A DNA stretch of 37,115 nucleotides from an uncultured Clostridium sp. (GCA_930987745.1 CAKNKX010000015.1:1-37115); one strand, 5' to 3'. Counted from the stretch's first letter, positions 10,294-21,491 are shown. The notes: generated by a model not told the origin, from the letters alone. Made by a program: numbers and translations.

Positions 10294-11439
10294 ATGAAAA
10301 TAAGATATTTTGATAATTCTGCAACCACAAGAGTTAAAGAAGAGGTATTGCAGGAGATGTTTCCATATTTTTGTGAAGAATATGGAAATCCGTCATCAAT
10401 GTATAGTGTTGGAAGAGAAGCAAAAAGAGCTTTAGAAAAAGCAAGAGTAAGAGTTGCTAAATTGATTAATTGTAAACCAAAAGAAATATATTTTACAGGG
10501 TGTGGTTCAGAAAGTGATAATACTGCAATTAAAGGAATTGCTTATAGAAATAGGAAAAAAGGCAATCATATAATAACTTCAAAGATAGAACATCCAGCAG
10601 TTTTACATACTTGTCAATCTTTAGAAAAACATGGATTTGAAGTAACATATTTAAATGTAGATAAAGATGGATTTATAAATTTATCAGAGCTAGAAAATAG
10701 TATAAAACCAAATACAATATTAATTAGTATAATGTTTGCAAATAATGAAATAGGAACAATAGAACCAATAAGAGAAATCTCAAAAATTGCTAAAAAACAT
10801 AATATAATTTTCCATACAGATGCAGTTCAAGCTTGTGGAAATGTAGATATAGATGTAAGAAAATTAGGAATAGATATGCTTTCTCTTTCTGGACATAAAC
10901 TTTATGCACCTAAAGGAGTAGGGGCTTTATATGTAAAAGAAGGTATAGAGTTTGAAAAATTTATGGATGGAGGACATCAAGAAAAGGATAAAAGAGGAGG
11001 AACAGAAAATGTAGCAGAAATTGTAGGACTTGGAAAAGCAGTAGAACTTGCTAAAAATAATTTAGAAAAACATCAAGAACATTTAAGAACTTTAAGAGAT
11101 TATTATATAAAAAATATAGAAGAAAAAATTACAGATGCAAAATTAAATGGACCAAGAGAAAATAGACTTCCTGGAAATGCTAATTTTTCTTTTCCAGGAA
11201 TAAATGGAGAAGAGTTATTAATACACCTTGATGAAAGAGGAATTTGTGCATCTTCTGGCTCTGCTTGTACAACAGGTTCCATGGACCCCTCACATGTTTT
11301 AGTTGCAATTGGTTTAGATAAAAATATGAGTAAAGGAACATTAAGAACTTCATTTGGAGAAGAAAATACAATAGAAGATGTGGATTTTTTAGTAGATAGT
11401 TTAGTAGAAATTTTAAATAAAATGAGAAATCAAACTTAA
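10294..11439 (+). CDS. Cysteine desulfurase (NifS/IscS family)
   Basis: YFDNSATTRV; HTDAVQACGN; SLSGHKLYAPKGVGALY; CASSGSACTTG. Confidence 0.96.
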   Translation: MKIRYFDNSATTRVKEEVLQEMFPYFCEEYGNPSSMYSVGREAKRALEKARVRVAKLINCKPKEIYFTGCGSESDNTAIKGIAYRNRKKGNHIITSKIEHPAVLHTCQSLEKHGFEVTYLNVDKDGFINLSELENSIKPNTILISIMFANNEIGTIEPIREISKIAKKHNIIFHTDAVQACGNVDIDVRKLGIDMLSLSGHKLYAPKGVGALYVKEGIEFEKFMDGGHQEKDKRGGTENVAEIVGLGKAVELAKNNLEKHQEHLRTLRDYYIKNIEEKITDAKLNGPRENRLPGNANFSFPGINGEELLIHLDERGICASSGSACTTGSMDPSHVLVAIGLDKNMSKGTLRTSFGEENTIEDVDFLVDSLVEILNKMRNQT

Positions 11440-11460
11440 ATTTATAGAAATAAAAATTAA

Positions 11461-11500
11461 AATAAGACTACAATATTTAAGATTAAGTGTAGTCTTATTT
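11461..11500 (+). terminator. Intrinsic terminator-like hairpin
   Basis: aataagactacaatatttaagattaagtgtagtcttattt. Confidence 0.7.
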
Positions 11501-11539
11501 AAAAATTTTTATATACTTAAATTAAATTGCAAAACAAAT

Positions 11540-13112
11540 TTAGCTTTTAAGTATAGAAATTGCACATTTTATACCATCAACACTAGCAGACATAATTCCG
11601 CCAGCATATCCTGCACCTTCTCCACATGGATAAATCCCTTTTATATTAGATACAAAGTTTTCATCTCTTACAATTTTGACAGGAGAAGAACTTCTAGTTT
11701 CAACACCTGTTAAAATACTATCAGGGTCTGCAAAACCTTTTAGTTTTTTATCAAACATTAAAATTCCTTCTTTTAAAGTTTCAGATACAAATCCGAGGAA
11801 GAATTTCATTTAAGTTTGCAAAAGTAACTCCTGGTTTGTATGAAGGCGTAACTTTTCCAAGTTTAGTAGTTTTCTTGTTTTCTACAAAATCTTGAAACCT
11901 TTGTATTGGTGCAAAATAGTTTGAGCCACCAAGAATAAAAGCTTTTTCTTCTAATTCTTTTTGAAAATCAATTCCTGAAAGAGGAGAAGAATCTTTAAAA
12001 TCAGAAGGAGTAACATTTACTAAAACAGCAGAATTTGCGTTTTTTCCATCTCTTAAAAAATTACTCATTCCATTAGTAACTATTGTATTTTCTTCACTAG
12101 ATGAACCAATTACTGTTCCACCAGGACACATACAAAAAGTATAACACGAACGACCATTACTTAAATGACAAGCAAGTTTATAGTCTGCTGGTGGTAAATT
12201 TAATGTAGTAATTGTTCCATATTGTGCTTTATTTATATCACTTTGAAGGTGTTCAATTCTAACTCCTACAGAAAAATTCTTTTTTTCCATATAAATATTT
12301 TTACTAAATAGCTTATAAAAAGTATTTCTTGAACTATGTCCTATGGCTAAGATTACATCAGTTGCAGGAATTTCTCTTTCTTCATTAGTTAAAAGGTCTT
12401 TTACTATTATTCCATTTATTTTATTATCTTTTATTAAAAAATCACAAGCTTTAGTATTAAAATAGAATTTTGCTCCTTTTTTTATCATATATTCTCTCAT
12501 GTTTTTAATAACGCCAATTAATTTATCTGTTCCAATATGAGGTTTAGAAAGATAAAGAATTTCTTCGGGAGCACCAAAGAAAACAAATTTTTCTAATACT
12601 TTTTTACAATATGGACTATTTATTCCTGAATTTAATTTACCATCAGAAAAAGTACCAGCTCCTCCTTCACCAAATTGTACATTCGATAAAGTATTTAATT
12701 TTCCTGTTTTAAAAAATGTATCAATTGTTTTCTTTCTTTCATCTACATCTTGACCTTGTTCTATAACAATAGGTTTTACTCCATTTTCTATAAATGTAAG
12801 TGCTGTAAAAAGTCCACTAGGACCTGCACCAATAATTATAGGTGGATGTGAAAAACTCCTTGTTTTTTCAATAGATGGAAAGTTAAAATCTTTTATTTTA
12901 TCAAGAAAATGATATTTTTTTTCATCTTTAACCTTAATATCTATAGAATACACATAAAAAATATCATCTTTTTTTCTTGCATCAATTGATTTTTTTGAAA
13001 TGCTCCATTTTATAATATCTTCTTTTTTTATTTTATTTTTCTTTAATGCAAAATCTAAAACTTCTTCATTTTTTAAGTCTGATCGAATTTTTATATTATT
13101 AATTCTAAGCAT
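11540..13112 (-). CDS. NAD(P)/FAD-dependent oxidoreductase (YP_-type 'FAD-dependent dehydrogenase'), requires +1 frameshift at 11795 (CCT-C-GGA)
   Basis: PPIIIGAGPSGLFTALTFIENG...; zero frame terminates as LPRICI*. Skipping one C gives NEILP|GFVSETLKEGILMFDKKLKGFADPDSILTGVETRSSSPVKI...IYPCGEGAGYAGGIMSASVDG. Confidence 0.92.
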
Positions 13113-13198
13113 ATAAACCTCCAAATTACATTAATATTATAGCATAATATTAATCTTTATGCTATAATACCAATAAAGTAAAAATCAAGAGGTATAAA

Positions 13199-13880
13199 AT
13201 GAGTAGTAAGTGGAGCGATAGAACAGAAATATTAATTGGAAAAGACGGAATAGAAAAATTAGAGAATGCAAAAGTTTTAATTTATGGAATTGGTGGAGTA
13301 GGGTCTTTTGCAGTAGAAGGTTTAGCAAGAGCAGGAGTAGGAAACTTAATATTAGTAGATGAAGATGAAATAGATATAACAAATATAAATAGACAAATAC
13401 ATGCTACATCTAAAACAGTTGGAAAGAAAAAAGTAGATGTTATGAAAGAAAGAATTTTAGAAATAAATCCTTGTGCAAAAGTAGAAACATATCTTCCAAG
13501 TACATTGGGAAATGAAGAAGATTTGATAGATGAAAATATAACATATGTAATAGATGCAGTAGATACAATTACAACAAAATTAAAAATAATAAAAAAAGCA
13601 AAAGAAAAAAACATACCAGTTATTTCTGCAATGGGAGCAGGGAATAAAATGGAACCTAGTAAATTTGAAGTCTCAGATATATATAATACACAAGTGTGTC
13701 CACTTGCCAAAATTATGAGAAAAGAATTAAAAAATATGAATATAAAAGATTTAAAGGTTGTTTATTCAAAAGAAAAACCTAAAAAAACAAATGAAAAAAC
13801 TTTGCGGAAGTATTTCTTTTGTACCATCTGTAGTTGGAATGATAATTGCAGGAGAAGTTGTAAAAGATATAATAAAATAG
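13199..13880 (+). CDS. ThiF/TcdA-like E1 family protein (tRNA threonylcarbamoyladenosine dehydratase), requires +1 frameshift at 13805 (TTG-C-GGA)
   Basis: VLIYGIGGVGSFAVEGLARAGVGNLILVDEDEIDITNINRQ; skipping C13805 gives EKTL|GSISFVPSVVGMIIAGEVVKDIIK*. Confidence 0.92.
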
Positions 13881-13890
13881 AGGAGAGGAA

Positions 13891-14554
13891 ATGGAAAGAA
13901 AAACTAAGGAAAAAGGTAAGCTAAAATGGATAATTTTAAGTTTTTGTATAATATTATTTATAATAATATATATTTTAATTACAACAAATAATATAGCATG
14001 GTTTGATAATGCTATATATAATTACATATCTTCATTTTCAAGTACTACAATGACAATAATTATGATGATAATTACAGAACTTCGGAGGATTGTTTGGAGT
14101 ACTTGGAATAATGGCGATTGTGCTAGTGTGTTTTTTTATTTATAGAAAAGGTAAATTTGCATTAGGAATGGTACTAAATTTAGGAATAGGTGTAATTCTT
14201 TGTTTTATTATTAAAAATATAGTAAGAAGACCAAGACCACCTTTATCAGAAATGATTGTATTAGAAAGGGGATATAGCTTTCCATCAGCACATACTGTAA
14301 ATAATGTAATACTTTATGGTTTTGCAATTTATTTAATCTATAAAAATATGAAAAATAAAAAACTAAGAAATTTTTTATGTGTTATATTAGCTCTAATACC
14401 TGTTTTAATAGGCATTAGTAGGATTTATTTAAGAGTACATTATCCAAGTGATGTGCTTGCAGGGGTTGCAATAGGAATTTCTTTTGTTATAATATTTGTG
14501 AATATTATTTATCCAGAGATAATAAAAAATGACAAAATAAATAATAATAAATAA
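13891..14554 (+). CDS. PAP2-superfamily phosphatase, requires +1 frameshift at 14083 (CTT-C-GGA)
   Basis: TM start; ITEL|GGLFGVLGIMAIVLVC; KNIVRRPRP...YSFPSAHT...RIYLRVHYPSDVLAG PAP2 motifs; segments 64 + 157 codons. Confidence 0.93.
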
Positions 14555-14584
14555 GGCAATAATAAATAAAATATGGAGAAATAT

Positions 14585-15226
14585 ATGAAAAAAATAATTG
14601 ATTTTTTAATTAAAATATTTTGGATATTTGTAATAGGTAGTGTATTTGGTTTTATAATAGAAATGCTATATATATTAGTATATACAAGGACTATTGAGAT
14701 AAGACAAGGGCTAATATATGGACCATTTATACAAGTATATGGAATAGGAGCAGTTGCATATTATCTTCTTGCTTCTAAAATAAAAGAACCAAAGCAAATA
14801 TTTTTCTGTGGAATGCTTATGGGTGGTGCAATAGAATATTTATTTTCGTTTTTCCAAGAACTAATATGGGGAACTGTTTCATGGGATTATTCAAAATTTT
14901 TCTTTAATTTAAATGGAAGAACTTGTTTACTATATTGTGTATATTGGGGAATAATTGGAGTAATGTTTTTAAAAATTGTATACCCATGTTTCCAGCAATT
15001 AGAGCCACTTATATACAAAAAAAGTATAAGGATTATTACAATATTTTTCGCTATATTTATGGCATATGATATTGCAATATCTTCTATGGCAGTAACAAGA
15101 CAACAAGAAAGAATTAAAGATATACCACCTAAAAATAGTATTGATGTATTTTTAGATAAAGCATATCCAGATGAATATTTAGATAAAATATATCATAATG
15201 CAAGACAAGCATCAGAGTTGAAATAA
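14585..15226 (+). CDS. Putative ABC transporter permease (PF06541-like) membrane protein
   Basis: GSVFGFIIEMLYILVYTRTIEIRQGLIYGPFIQVYGIGAV pattern, multiple TM segments. Confidence 0.75.
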   Translation: MKKIIDFLIKIFWIFVIGSVFGFIIEMLYILVYTRTIEIRQGLIYGPFIQVYGIGAVAYYLLASKIKEPKQIFFCGMLMGGAIEYLFSFFQELIWGTVSWDYSKFFFNLNGRTCLLYCVYWGIIGVMFLKIVYPCFQQLEPLIYKKSIRIITIFFAIFMAYDIAISSMAVTRQQERIKDIPPKNSIDVFLDKAYPDEYLDKIYHNARQASELK

Positions 15227-15230
15227 GAAG

Positions 15231-15270
15231 AAACACAATTAATTAAAGAAATTTAATTAGTTGTGTTTTT
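15231..15270 (+). terminator. Intrinsic terminator
   Basis: aaacacaattaattaaagaaatttaattagttgtgttttt. Confidence 0.8.
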
Positions 15271-15388
15271 TGAATGTAACAAACTTAGAAAAGTAGAGCA
15301 ATATAATGAATTTATTTAAAAAGTTCTAATGAAACCTCTATAAGAATACAATTAAACAAAAGCACTTGCAATAAGGAGGTTTTTCTTT

Positions 15389-15694
15389 ATGAAGCAAAAA
15401 TATTCACACAACACGTCAAATACCAAAATTGCTCTAGGAAGTAGAAATTTCATAGAAAACCGTGCAATTACATTGGCACATTATATTATAGATTCAAAAG
15501 ATACTGTAAGAGGAGCAGCAAAAAAATTTGGAATTTCAAAATCTACAGTACATAAAGATGTGTCAGAAAGACTAATGAAAATTAACCCAAGTTTAGCAAA
15601 AGAAGTAAGAGTCGTATTAGAAGAAAACAAAGCAGAAAGACACATAAGAGGAGGAATGGCAACAAAATTAAAATATAGTCATTTAAAAAAGTGA
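15389..15694 (+). CDS. spoIIID: Sporulation transcriptional regulator SpoIIID
   Basis: RAITLAHYIIDSKDTVRGAAKKFGISKSTVHKDVSERL HTH; AERHIRGGMATKLKY. Confidence 0.94.
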   Translation: MKQKYSHNTSNTKIALGSRNFIENRAITLAHYIIDSKDTVRGAAKKFGISKSTVHKDVSERLMKINPSLAKEVRVVLEENKAERHIRGGMATKLKYSHLKK

Positions 15695-15720
15695 GAAGTT
15701 GAAAAGACTTCTCACTTTTC
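15691..15720 (+). terminator. Intrinsic terminator
   Basis: gtgagaagttgaaaagacttctcacttttc. Confidence 0.8.
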
Positions 15721-15787
15721 ACATTTATACAAAATTCGACATAGAATATAATAGCCCGAAATTTTATATAAGAGCTGAGGTGGTAAA

Positions 15788-16582
15788 ATGAACGAAATAA
15801 AAAAAGGAGATGTCGTAGGGAGAAAGTCTTATGGGAAAGATATATTTTTTATTGTAAAAAATATATTAGTTTTACCAACAAAGAAAATTGCAATATTAGT
15901 TGGTCTTACAGAGAGAATAGAAGCAGATAGTGAAATAGAAGATTTAGAAAAAATACCAAAAGAAGAGGTAAAAAAATATATTATAAATTTTGAAAATAAG
16001 ATAAAAAATGAAGATGTAAAAAATAAGGCAAGAACAAAAGTAAGGACTGGTAGGATACTTCATTTAGATGGAGATAAAAAATATAGTGAAAAATCTTATC
16101 AGTATTATAGAAGGTTAAAATTAGATGCAATAGTAAAAAATATACCTGAATATAAACAACCTAAAGTAGTATATGGGTTACTTAAAATATATAATCCAGA
16201 TATCTTAGTTATAACAGGGCATGATGGAATGATAAAAAGAGGAAGAGACTATTATGATATATATAATTACAGAAATTCAAAATATTTTGTCGAAACTGTA
16301 AGAGAGGCAAGAAGATATGATGAAAAATATAATAAAAATTTAGTAATAATTGCAGGTGCATGTCAAAGCTATTTTGAAGCAATCATTTCAGCTGGTGCAA
16401 ATTTTGCATCATCACCTGCAAGGATTTTAATAGATTTTTTAGACCCATTAGTTGTTGCAAAGAAAATTGCTTTAACAGATAAATATCAATATATTACAAT
16501 AAATGATATAGAACAAGAGCTAAGGGACGGAAAAAACGGAATAAGTGGAATAGGTGCAAAAGGAAAAATGACAAACATGTAA
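15788..16582 (+). CDS. yabG: Sporulation peptidase YabG
   Basis: KGDVVGRKSYGKDIFF; GRILHLDGDKKYSEKS; DILVITGHDGM; GACQSYFEAIISAGANFASSPARI. Confidence 0.94.
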   Translation: MNEIKKGDVVGRKSYGKDIFFIVKNILVLPTKKIAILVGLTERIEADSEIEDLEKIPKEEVKKYIINFENKIKNEDVKNKARTKVRTGRILHLDGDKKYSEKSYQYYRRLKLDAIVKNIPEYKQPKVVYGLLKIYNPDILVITGHDGMIKRGRDYYDIYNYRNSKYFVETVREARRYDEKYNKNLVIIAGACQSYFEAIISAGANFASSPARILIDFLDPLVVAKKIALTDKYQYITINDIEQELRDGKNGISGIGAKGKMTNM

Positions 16583-16742
16583 CACGACTGTAATATAAAT
16601 GTAATACAACTGTAAAACTACGAAAATAAAACGATAAAACTGTTGATATAAGCGAGATACATCGATTTGACACGCTTCTACATTTTTTGACAAATTACCC
16701 CTAAAATGCTATAATCAAGCCAGCTTAAGGGAAGGTGATAGA

Positions 16743-17072
16743 ATGATTTGTAAATCAGATATAGCAAATCTAAAAACTGACATCTTAGAGAAAGTAGGAC
16801 AAAAGATTATTGTCAAAGGTTCTTTAGGTAGAAGTAAATCCTTTGAAAAAGAAGCCACAATAGAAAAAGCATATCCAAATATTTTCGTAGTAAAATATGA
16901 AGAGAATAATAGAAATGTAACATACAGTTACACAGATGTTTTAACAAGAACTGTTGAGGTGGAAGTCTTTGATGGAGACTCATATAGTCCACTTATTCCA
17001 CCACCAGTTGAGACAAAGAAAAGAAAGACTAATCATATTAATAGTGATGAACTTTCAGTAGAAATGTTATAA
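16743..17072 (+). CDS. Veg family protein
   Basis: ILEKVGQKIIVKGSLGRSKSFEKEATIEKAYPNIFVVKYEE; SYTDVLTRTVEV. Confidence 0.9.
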   Translation: MICKSDIANLKTDILEKVGQKIIVKGSLGRSKSFEKEATIEKAYPNIFVVKYEENNRNVTYSYTDVLTRTVEVEVFDGDSYSPLIPPPVETKKRKTNHINSDELSVEML

Positions 17073-17100
17073 GAAACCAAAAAATGGTTTCTTTTTTTGT
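17073..17100 (+). terminator. Intrinsic terminator
   Basis: gaaaccaaaaaatggtttctttttttgt. Confidence 0.75.
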
Positions 17101-17158
17101 AATAAAAAAGAAGAATGGACATATATATGTATAAATAAAAGATTAAAGGAGGTAGGAC

Positions 17159-18715
17159 ATGGGTTTAGATATAGTGAAAGAAAATTTATGTGTCCATAAA
17201 CAAGTAGGAGTAAAAAAAGAAATCATATTTGTAGAAGGGGATATGATTGTACCTGATGCAAAACCAGATATTTTAAATATGATTTGTACAAGTGGGGTAG
17301 CATGTATATATAAAAAAGAAGTAGCAGATGAAAAAGTAAAAATAGAAGGAAATGTAAATACATATATAATGTATTTAGCAGATGATGAAAAAGATAAAGT
17401 AAGAGGATTAAATACTTCTTTAGATTTTTCTGAAATCATTCAGATGCCAAATGCACAAGAAGGAATGAGCTCAGAGATAAATTCTTTAGTAAAATCAATA
17501 GAATGTAGAGTAATTAACGGAAGAAAAATTGGGATAAAAGTAGCATTAGAATTAGAAATTAAAGTCTTTTCAAATGAAGAAGTAGAAATAATAAATGACA
17601 TACAAGAGCAAAACGAAATTCAAATATTAAAAGAAAGTTTAACTGTAAATTCATTAGTAGGAACAGGTGAAACAAAAATATATGCAAAAGATACATTATC
17701 AATAGATAACATAGATAATTTGGCAGAGATTTTAAAAGTAAATGTGACTTTAACTAATAGAGATGTAAAAGTAAGTTATAATAAAATTTTAACTAAAGCA
17801 GAAGCTGAAATTAGGATAATGTATTTAACAGAAGATAATAGAATAAATACTGTAACAGGTAAAATACCAATTGTAGGTTTTATAGATATTCCAGGGGTAA
17901 CAGAAAATAATTTATCAAACACTAATTATGAAATTAGAAATCTAGTTATAAAGCCTAATTCTCAAGAAGAACATTCAATATATGTAGAACTAGAAGTAGG
18001 AGTTACAGCCACAGTATTTGAAGAAAAACAAATAAATATAATACAAGATTTATATAGCCCTTCTTATGTATTAGAATTTAACAAAAAAAATATAACTGTT
18101 ATGACAAAAAGAAATCAAAGGACAGAAATGAAACAAATAAGGGAAAAAGTTCATTTAGATGGATTGGAAAACAGAACAATTATTGATGTAGATGTTAATC
18201 CTTTTATTGAAAAAGAAAATAAATTAAATGATAAAATAATATATGAAGGAGAGTTACAATTACAATTTATTTTATCAAACCAAGATTTGCAAGTTGATAC
18301 AAGAATTGCAAAAATTCCATTTGAATTTGTAATGGAAAATCTTGAAGATGCAGAAAATTTAAATAGTAATATGAATATAGAAATATTAAATAAAGATTTT
18401 GTTATTAGTGAAGGTGGAGAAGTTTTAGCAAATATAGATATGAATATGAACTTAGATACTTCTAAAACAGCAAATTTAAATTTAATAGATGAAATCGAAA
18501 CAAATGGTGAAAGAGAGGAAGAAGATTATAGTATCATAATGTATGTAGTAAAAAAGGGAGATACGTTGTGGAAAATAGCAAAAAAGTATGGTAGCACAAT
18601 AGATGATATTGTAAGAACAAATGGAATAGAAAATCCAGATAAAATATATCCTGGTGAAAAATTATATATTCCTAAATATAAAAGAAAAGTAGAAATGGCA
18701 AATTATGCTTCATAA
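17159..18715 (+). CDS. DUF3794 (SPOCS) and LysM protein, SipL-like
   Basis: Repeated DUF3794-type domains (VPDAKPDILNMI...) and C-terminal LysM YVVKKGDTLWKIAKKYGSTIDDIVRTNGIENPDKIYPGEKLYIP. Confidence 0.9.
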   Translation: MGLDIVKENLCVHKQVGVKKEIIFVEGDMIVPDAKPDILNMICTSGVACIYKKEVADEKVKIEGNVNTYIMYLADDEKDKVRGLNTSLDFSEIIQMPNAQEGMSSEINSLVKSIECRVINGRKIGIKVALELEIKVFSNEEVEIINDIQEQNEIQILKESLTVNSLVGTGETKIYAKDTLSIDNIDNLAEILKVNVTLTNRDVKVSYNKILTKAEAEIRIMYLTEDNRINTVTGKIPIVGFIDIPGVTENNLSNTNYEIRNLVIKPNSQEEHSIYVELEVGVTATVFEEKQINIIQDLYSPSYVLEFNKKNITVMTKRNQRTEMKQIREKVHLDGLENRTIIDVDVNPFIEKENKLNDKIIYEGELQLQFILSNQDLQVDTRIAKIPFEFVMENLEDAENLNSNMNIEILNKDFVISEGGEVLANIDMNMNLDTSKTANLNLIDEIETNGEREEEDYSIIMYVVKKGDTLWKIAKKYGSTIDDIVRTNGIENPDKIYPGEKLYIPKYKRKVEMANYAS

Positions 18716-19422
18716 AATATATTCAAGACCAAGAATAAAAATTCCCAAGGTTGTAATAGGGAGAAAAAGAGGAGATGATAAAAAAAGAAAAAAGATTGTA
18801 AAAATTACTATAATATTTCTAATTGCCTTTTTAACTGTAAAAACTATACTAGATGCAACGCTTCCAATATTTGATACATTATGTGAAAATAGGGCAGAAT
18901 CAATAGCAACTCTAGTGTCTAATGAACAAGCAACAAATGTAATGAAAAGATATAATTATGATGAACTCTTTACAATTGAAAAAGATGAACAGGGAAATAT
19001 AAAAATGATAAGAGCAAATGTTATTGTAATAAATGAAATTATTTCAGATGTTGCAAATAAGATTCAAGAAGAATTAAACAATAAAGGAAGAGAAGATGTA
19101 GAAATTGCACTTCGGAAGTTTTACTGGTTTAAAAATATTATCTGGAAGAGGTCCTGGAATAAAAATAAGAATTTCATCAGTAGGAGTTGTTGCAACTGAT
19201 TTAAGAAGTGAATTTGTATCACAAGGAATTAACCAAACACTTCATAGAGTGTATTTACAAGTAGATACAAGTGTAAATATTTTAACACCATTTGATAATA
19301 TAGAAAAAGAAATATCAAACCAAGTTCTTTTAATGGAAAATGTAATATTAGGCGAAATTCCAAGTACTTACTATAATCTAGAAGGATTAAATAATGGAGA
19401 TGAATTAGAAGTAATAGAATAA
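18705..19422 (+). CDS. yunB: Sporulation protein YunB, requires +1 frameshift at 19113 (CTT-C-GGA)
   Basis: Joined product ...EDVEIAL|GSFTGLKILSGRGPGIKIRISSVGVVATDLRSEFVSQGINQTLHRVYLQV; segments 136 + 103 codons. Confidence 0.92.
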
Positions 19423-19428
19423 AAGAAG

Positions 19429-19457
19429 AGTGTAAAGAAAAATCTTTGCACTTTTTT
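19429..19457 (+). terminator. Intrinsic terminator
   Basis: agtgtaaagaaaaatctttgcacttttttg. Confidence 0.75.
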
Positions 19458-19518
19458 GTTTGTCAATATATCTAATATATAGTATAATAACAAGTGTAGG
19501 ATTTCTAAGGAGGATTAG

Positions 19519-21304
19519 ATGTTTAATATAGAAGAAGAACTAAAAAAATTGCCTGGTAAACCTGGGGTATATGTTATGAGAGATAAAGATGATAATATCA
19601 TATATGTAGGTAAAGCAGTTTCTCTAAAAAACAGGGTTAGGCAATATTTTAGAAAAACTAATAAGACAGAAAGAATAAAAAAGATGGTAAGTTTGATTGA
19701 CCATTTTGAATATATTGTGGTTGATAATGAAGCAGAAGCATTAATTTTGGAATGTAATTTAATAAAAAAGAACAGACCTAAATTTAATGTTTTATTAAAA
19801 GATGACAAAACTTATCCATATATAAAAATAGACTTGAAAAATGATTTTCCAGGAGTTTTTATAACAAGAAGGGTAGTAAATGATGGCTCAAAATATTTTG
19901 GACCATATGCTAATCCAGGGAGCGCTAAAGAGATGGTAGACTTTATAAAATCTAAATATAAAATACGTCAATGTAAGAATTTAAAAGAAAGAACTAGACC
20001 ATGTTTAAACTATCATATTGGAAGATGTATGGCTCCTTGTATGGGATATGTTTCAAAAGAAGAATATAGAAAACAAATAGATGAAATAATAGACCTTCTA
20101 GAAGGTAAGACAGATAAAATAATTAAAGAATTAAAACAAGAAATGAATAAGGCTTCAGAAAAACAAGATTACGAAAAAGCAGCAGATTTAAGAGATAGAA
20201 TTAACGCAATAGAAAGAGTATCTGAAAAGCAGAAAGTATCTAATATATCTGAAAATAGTATTGATGTAATAGGAATTGCAAAATCAGAACTTCAGGTATG
20301 TGTAGAAATCTTTTTTGTAAGAGGAAGTAAAATGATAGGTAGAGAGCATTATTTCTATCAAGATTTAAAAGATATGGAAGATAAGGAAATTTTATCAGGA
20401 TTTATAAAACAATACTATTTAGATAATCCAAATATTCCAAGTAAGATAATGATAAGAGAAGAAATAGAAGATAAAGAAGCGGTAGAAAATTGGTTGTCCA
20501 CAACTTTAGGAAAAAAAGTGGAAATAAAGACACCAAAAAAAGGTGAAAAGCTTAGATTTGTGGAAATGGCAGAAAATAATGCAAAAGTCACACTAGAGAA
20601 TAAAGAAAAAGATAAAAGTGAAATTTTATTAGAACTAAAAGAAGTTTTAGGAATGGATAAATTACCTAGAAAAATAGAAACATATGATATTTCAAATATA
20701 TCAGGAACAAATATGGTAGCTCGGAATGTGTGTTATGCAAGACGGAGTTATAAAGAAAAACTTATCTAGAAGATTTAAAATAAAAACTGTATTTTCTCAA
20801 GATGATCCAAGATGTATGGAAGAAGTAATAACTAGAAGGCTAAAACATTCGTTAGACAATCCGAATGGGGGATTTGGAAAACTTCCAGATGTTATTTTTG
20901 CAGATGGCGGAATAACACAAATAAGAGCAACAAAAAAAGCAATTGAAAAATATAATTTAGATATTCCTGTATTTGGAATGGTAAAAAATGATAAACACCA
21001 AACAAGAGCTTTAATGGATGAAAACCGACAGGAACTTGAAATTTCACAAAATCTAATGAATTTAATCACTAAATTTCAAGATACAGTTCATGATACAGCA
21101 ATTACATATCATAGAAAATTAAGAGATAAAGAACTTACAAAATCTGAATTAGATGAAGTAGAAGGAATTGGGGAAGTTAAGAAAAAAGCACTACTTAAAA
21201 AGTTTGGAAGTGTTAAGAAAATAAAAGAAGCAAGTATTGAAGAATTAACAAAAGTTAAAGGAATAACTGAAGAATTAGCAAAAAGAATAAAAGAAATTGA
21301 TTAA
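19519..21304 (+). CDS. uvrC: Excinuclease ABC subunit C, requires +1 frameshift at 20722 (GCT-C-GGA)
   Basis: GIY-YIG LPGKPGVYVMRDKDDNIIYVGKA; UVR motif; joined TYDISNISGTNMVA|GMCVMQDGVIKKNLSRRFKIKTV...DLPDVIFADGGITQIRA region and C-terminal HhH; segments 401 + 194 codons. Confidence 0.96.
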
Positions 21305-21308
21305 AAAG

Positions 21309-21339
21309 AAAAACCCTGGAATAAATCCAGGGTTTTTAT
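21309..21339 (+). terminator. Intrinsic terminator after uvrC
   Basis: aaaaccctggaataaatccagggttttta. Confidence 0.85.
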
Positions 21340-21491
21340 ACCATAAAACACGAAAAAAATCAAATTATGTAAATAAACGAGAAAAAATATTTTGAAATAG
21401 CGAAAAAAGCATAAAAATGCGATGAAAAAATTGACAAATAAGGCATAAAATGAAAACTCTTGAATATACATAGTTTTGAGGGGTGATTTTT

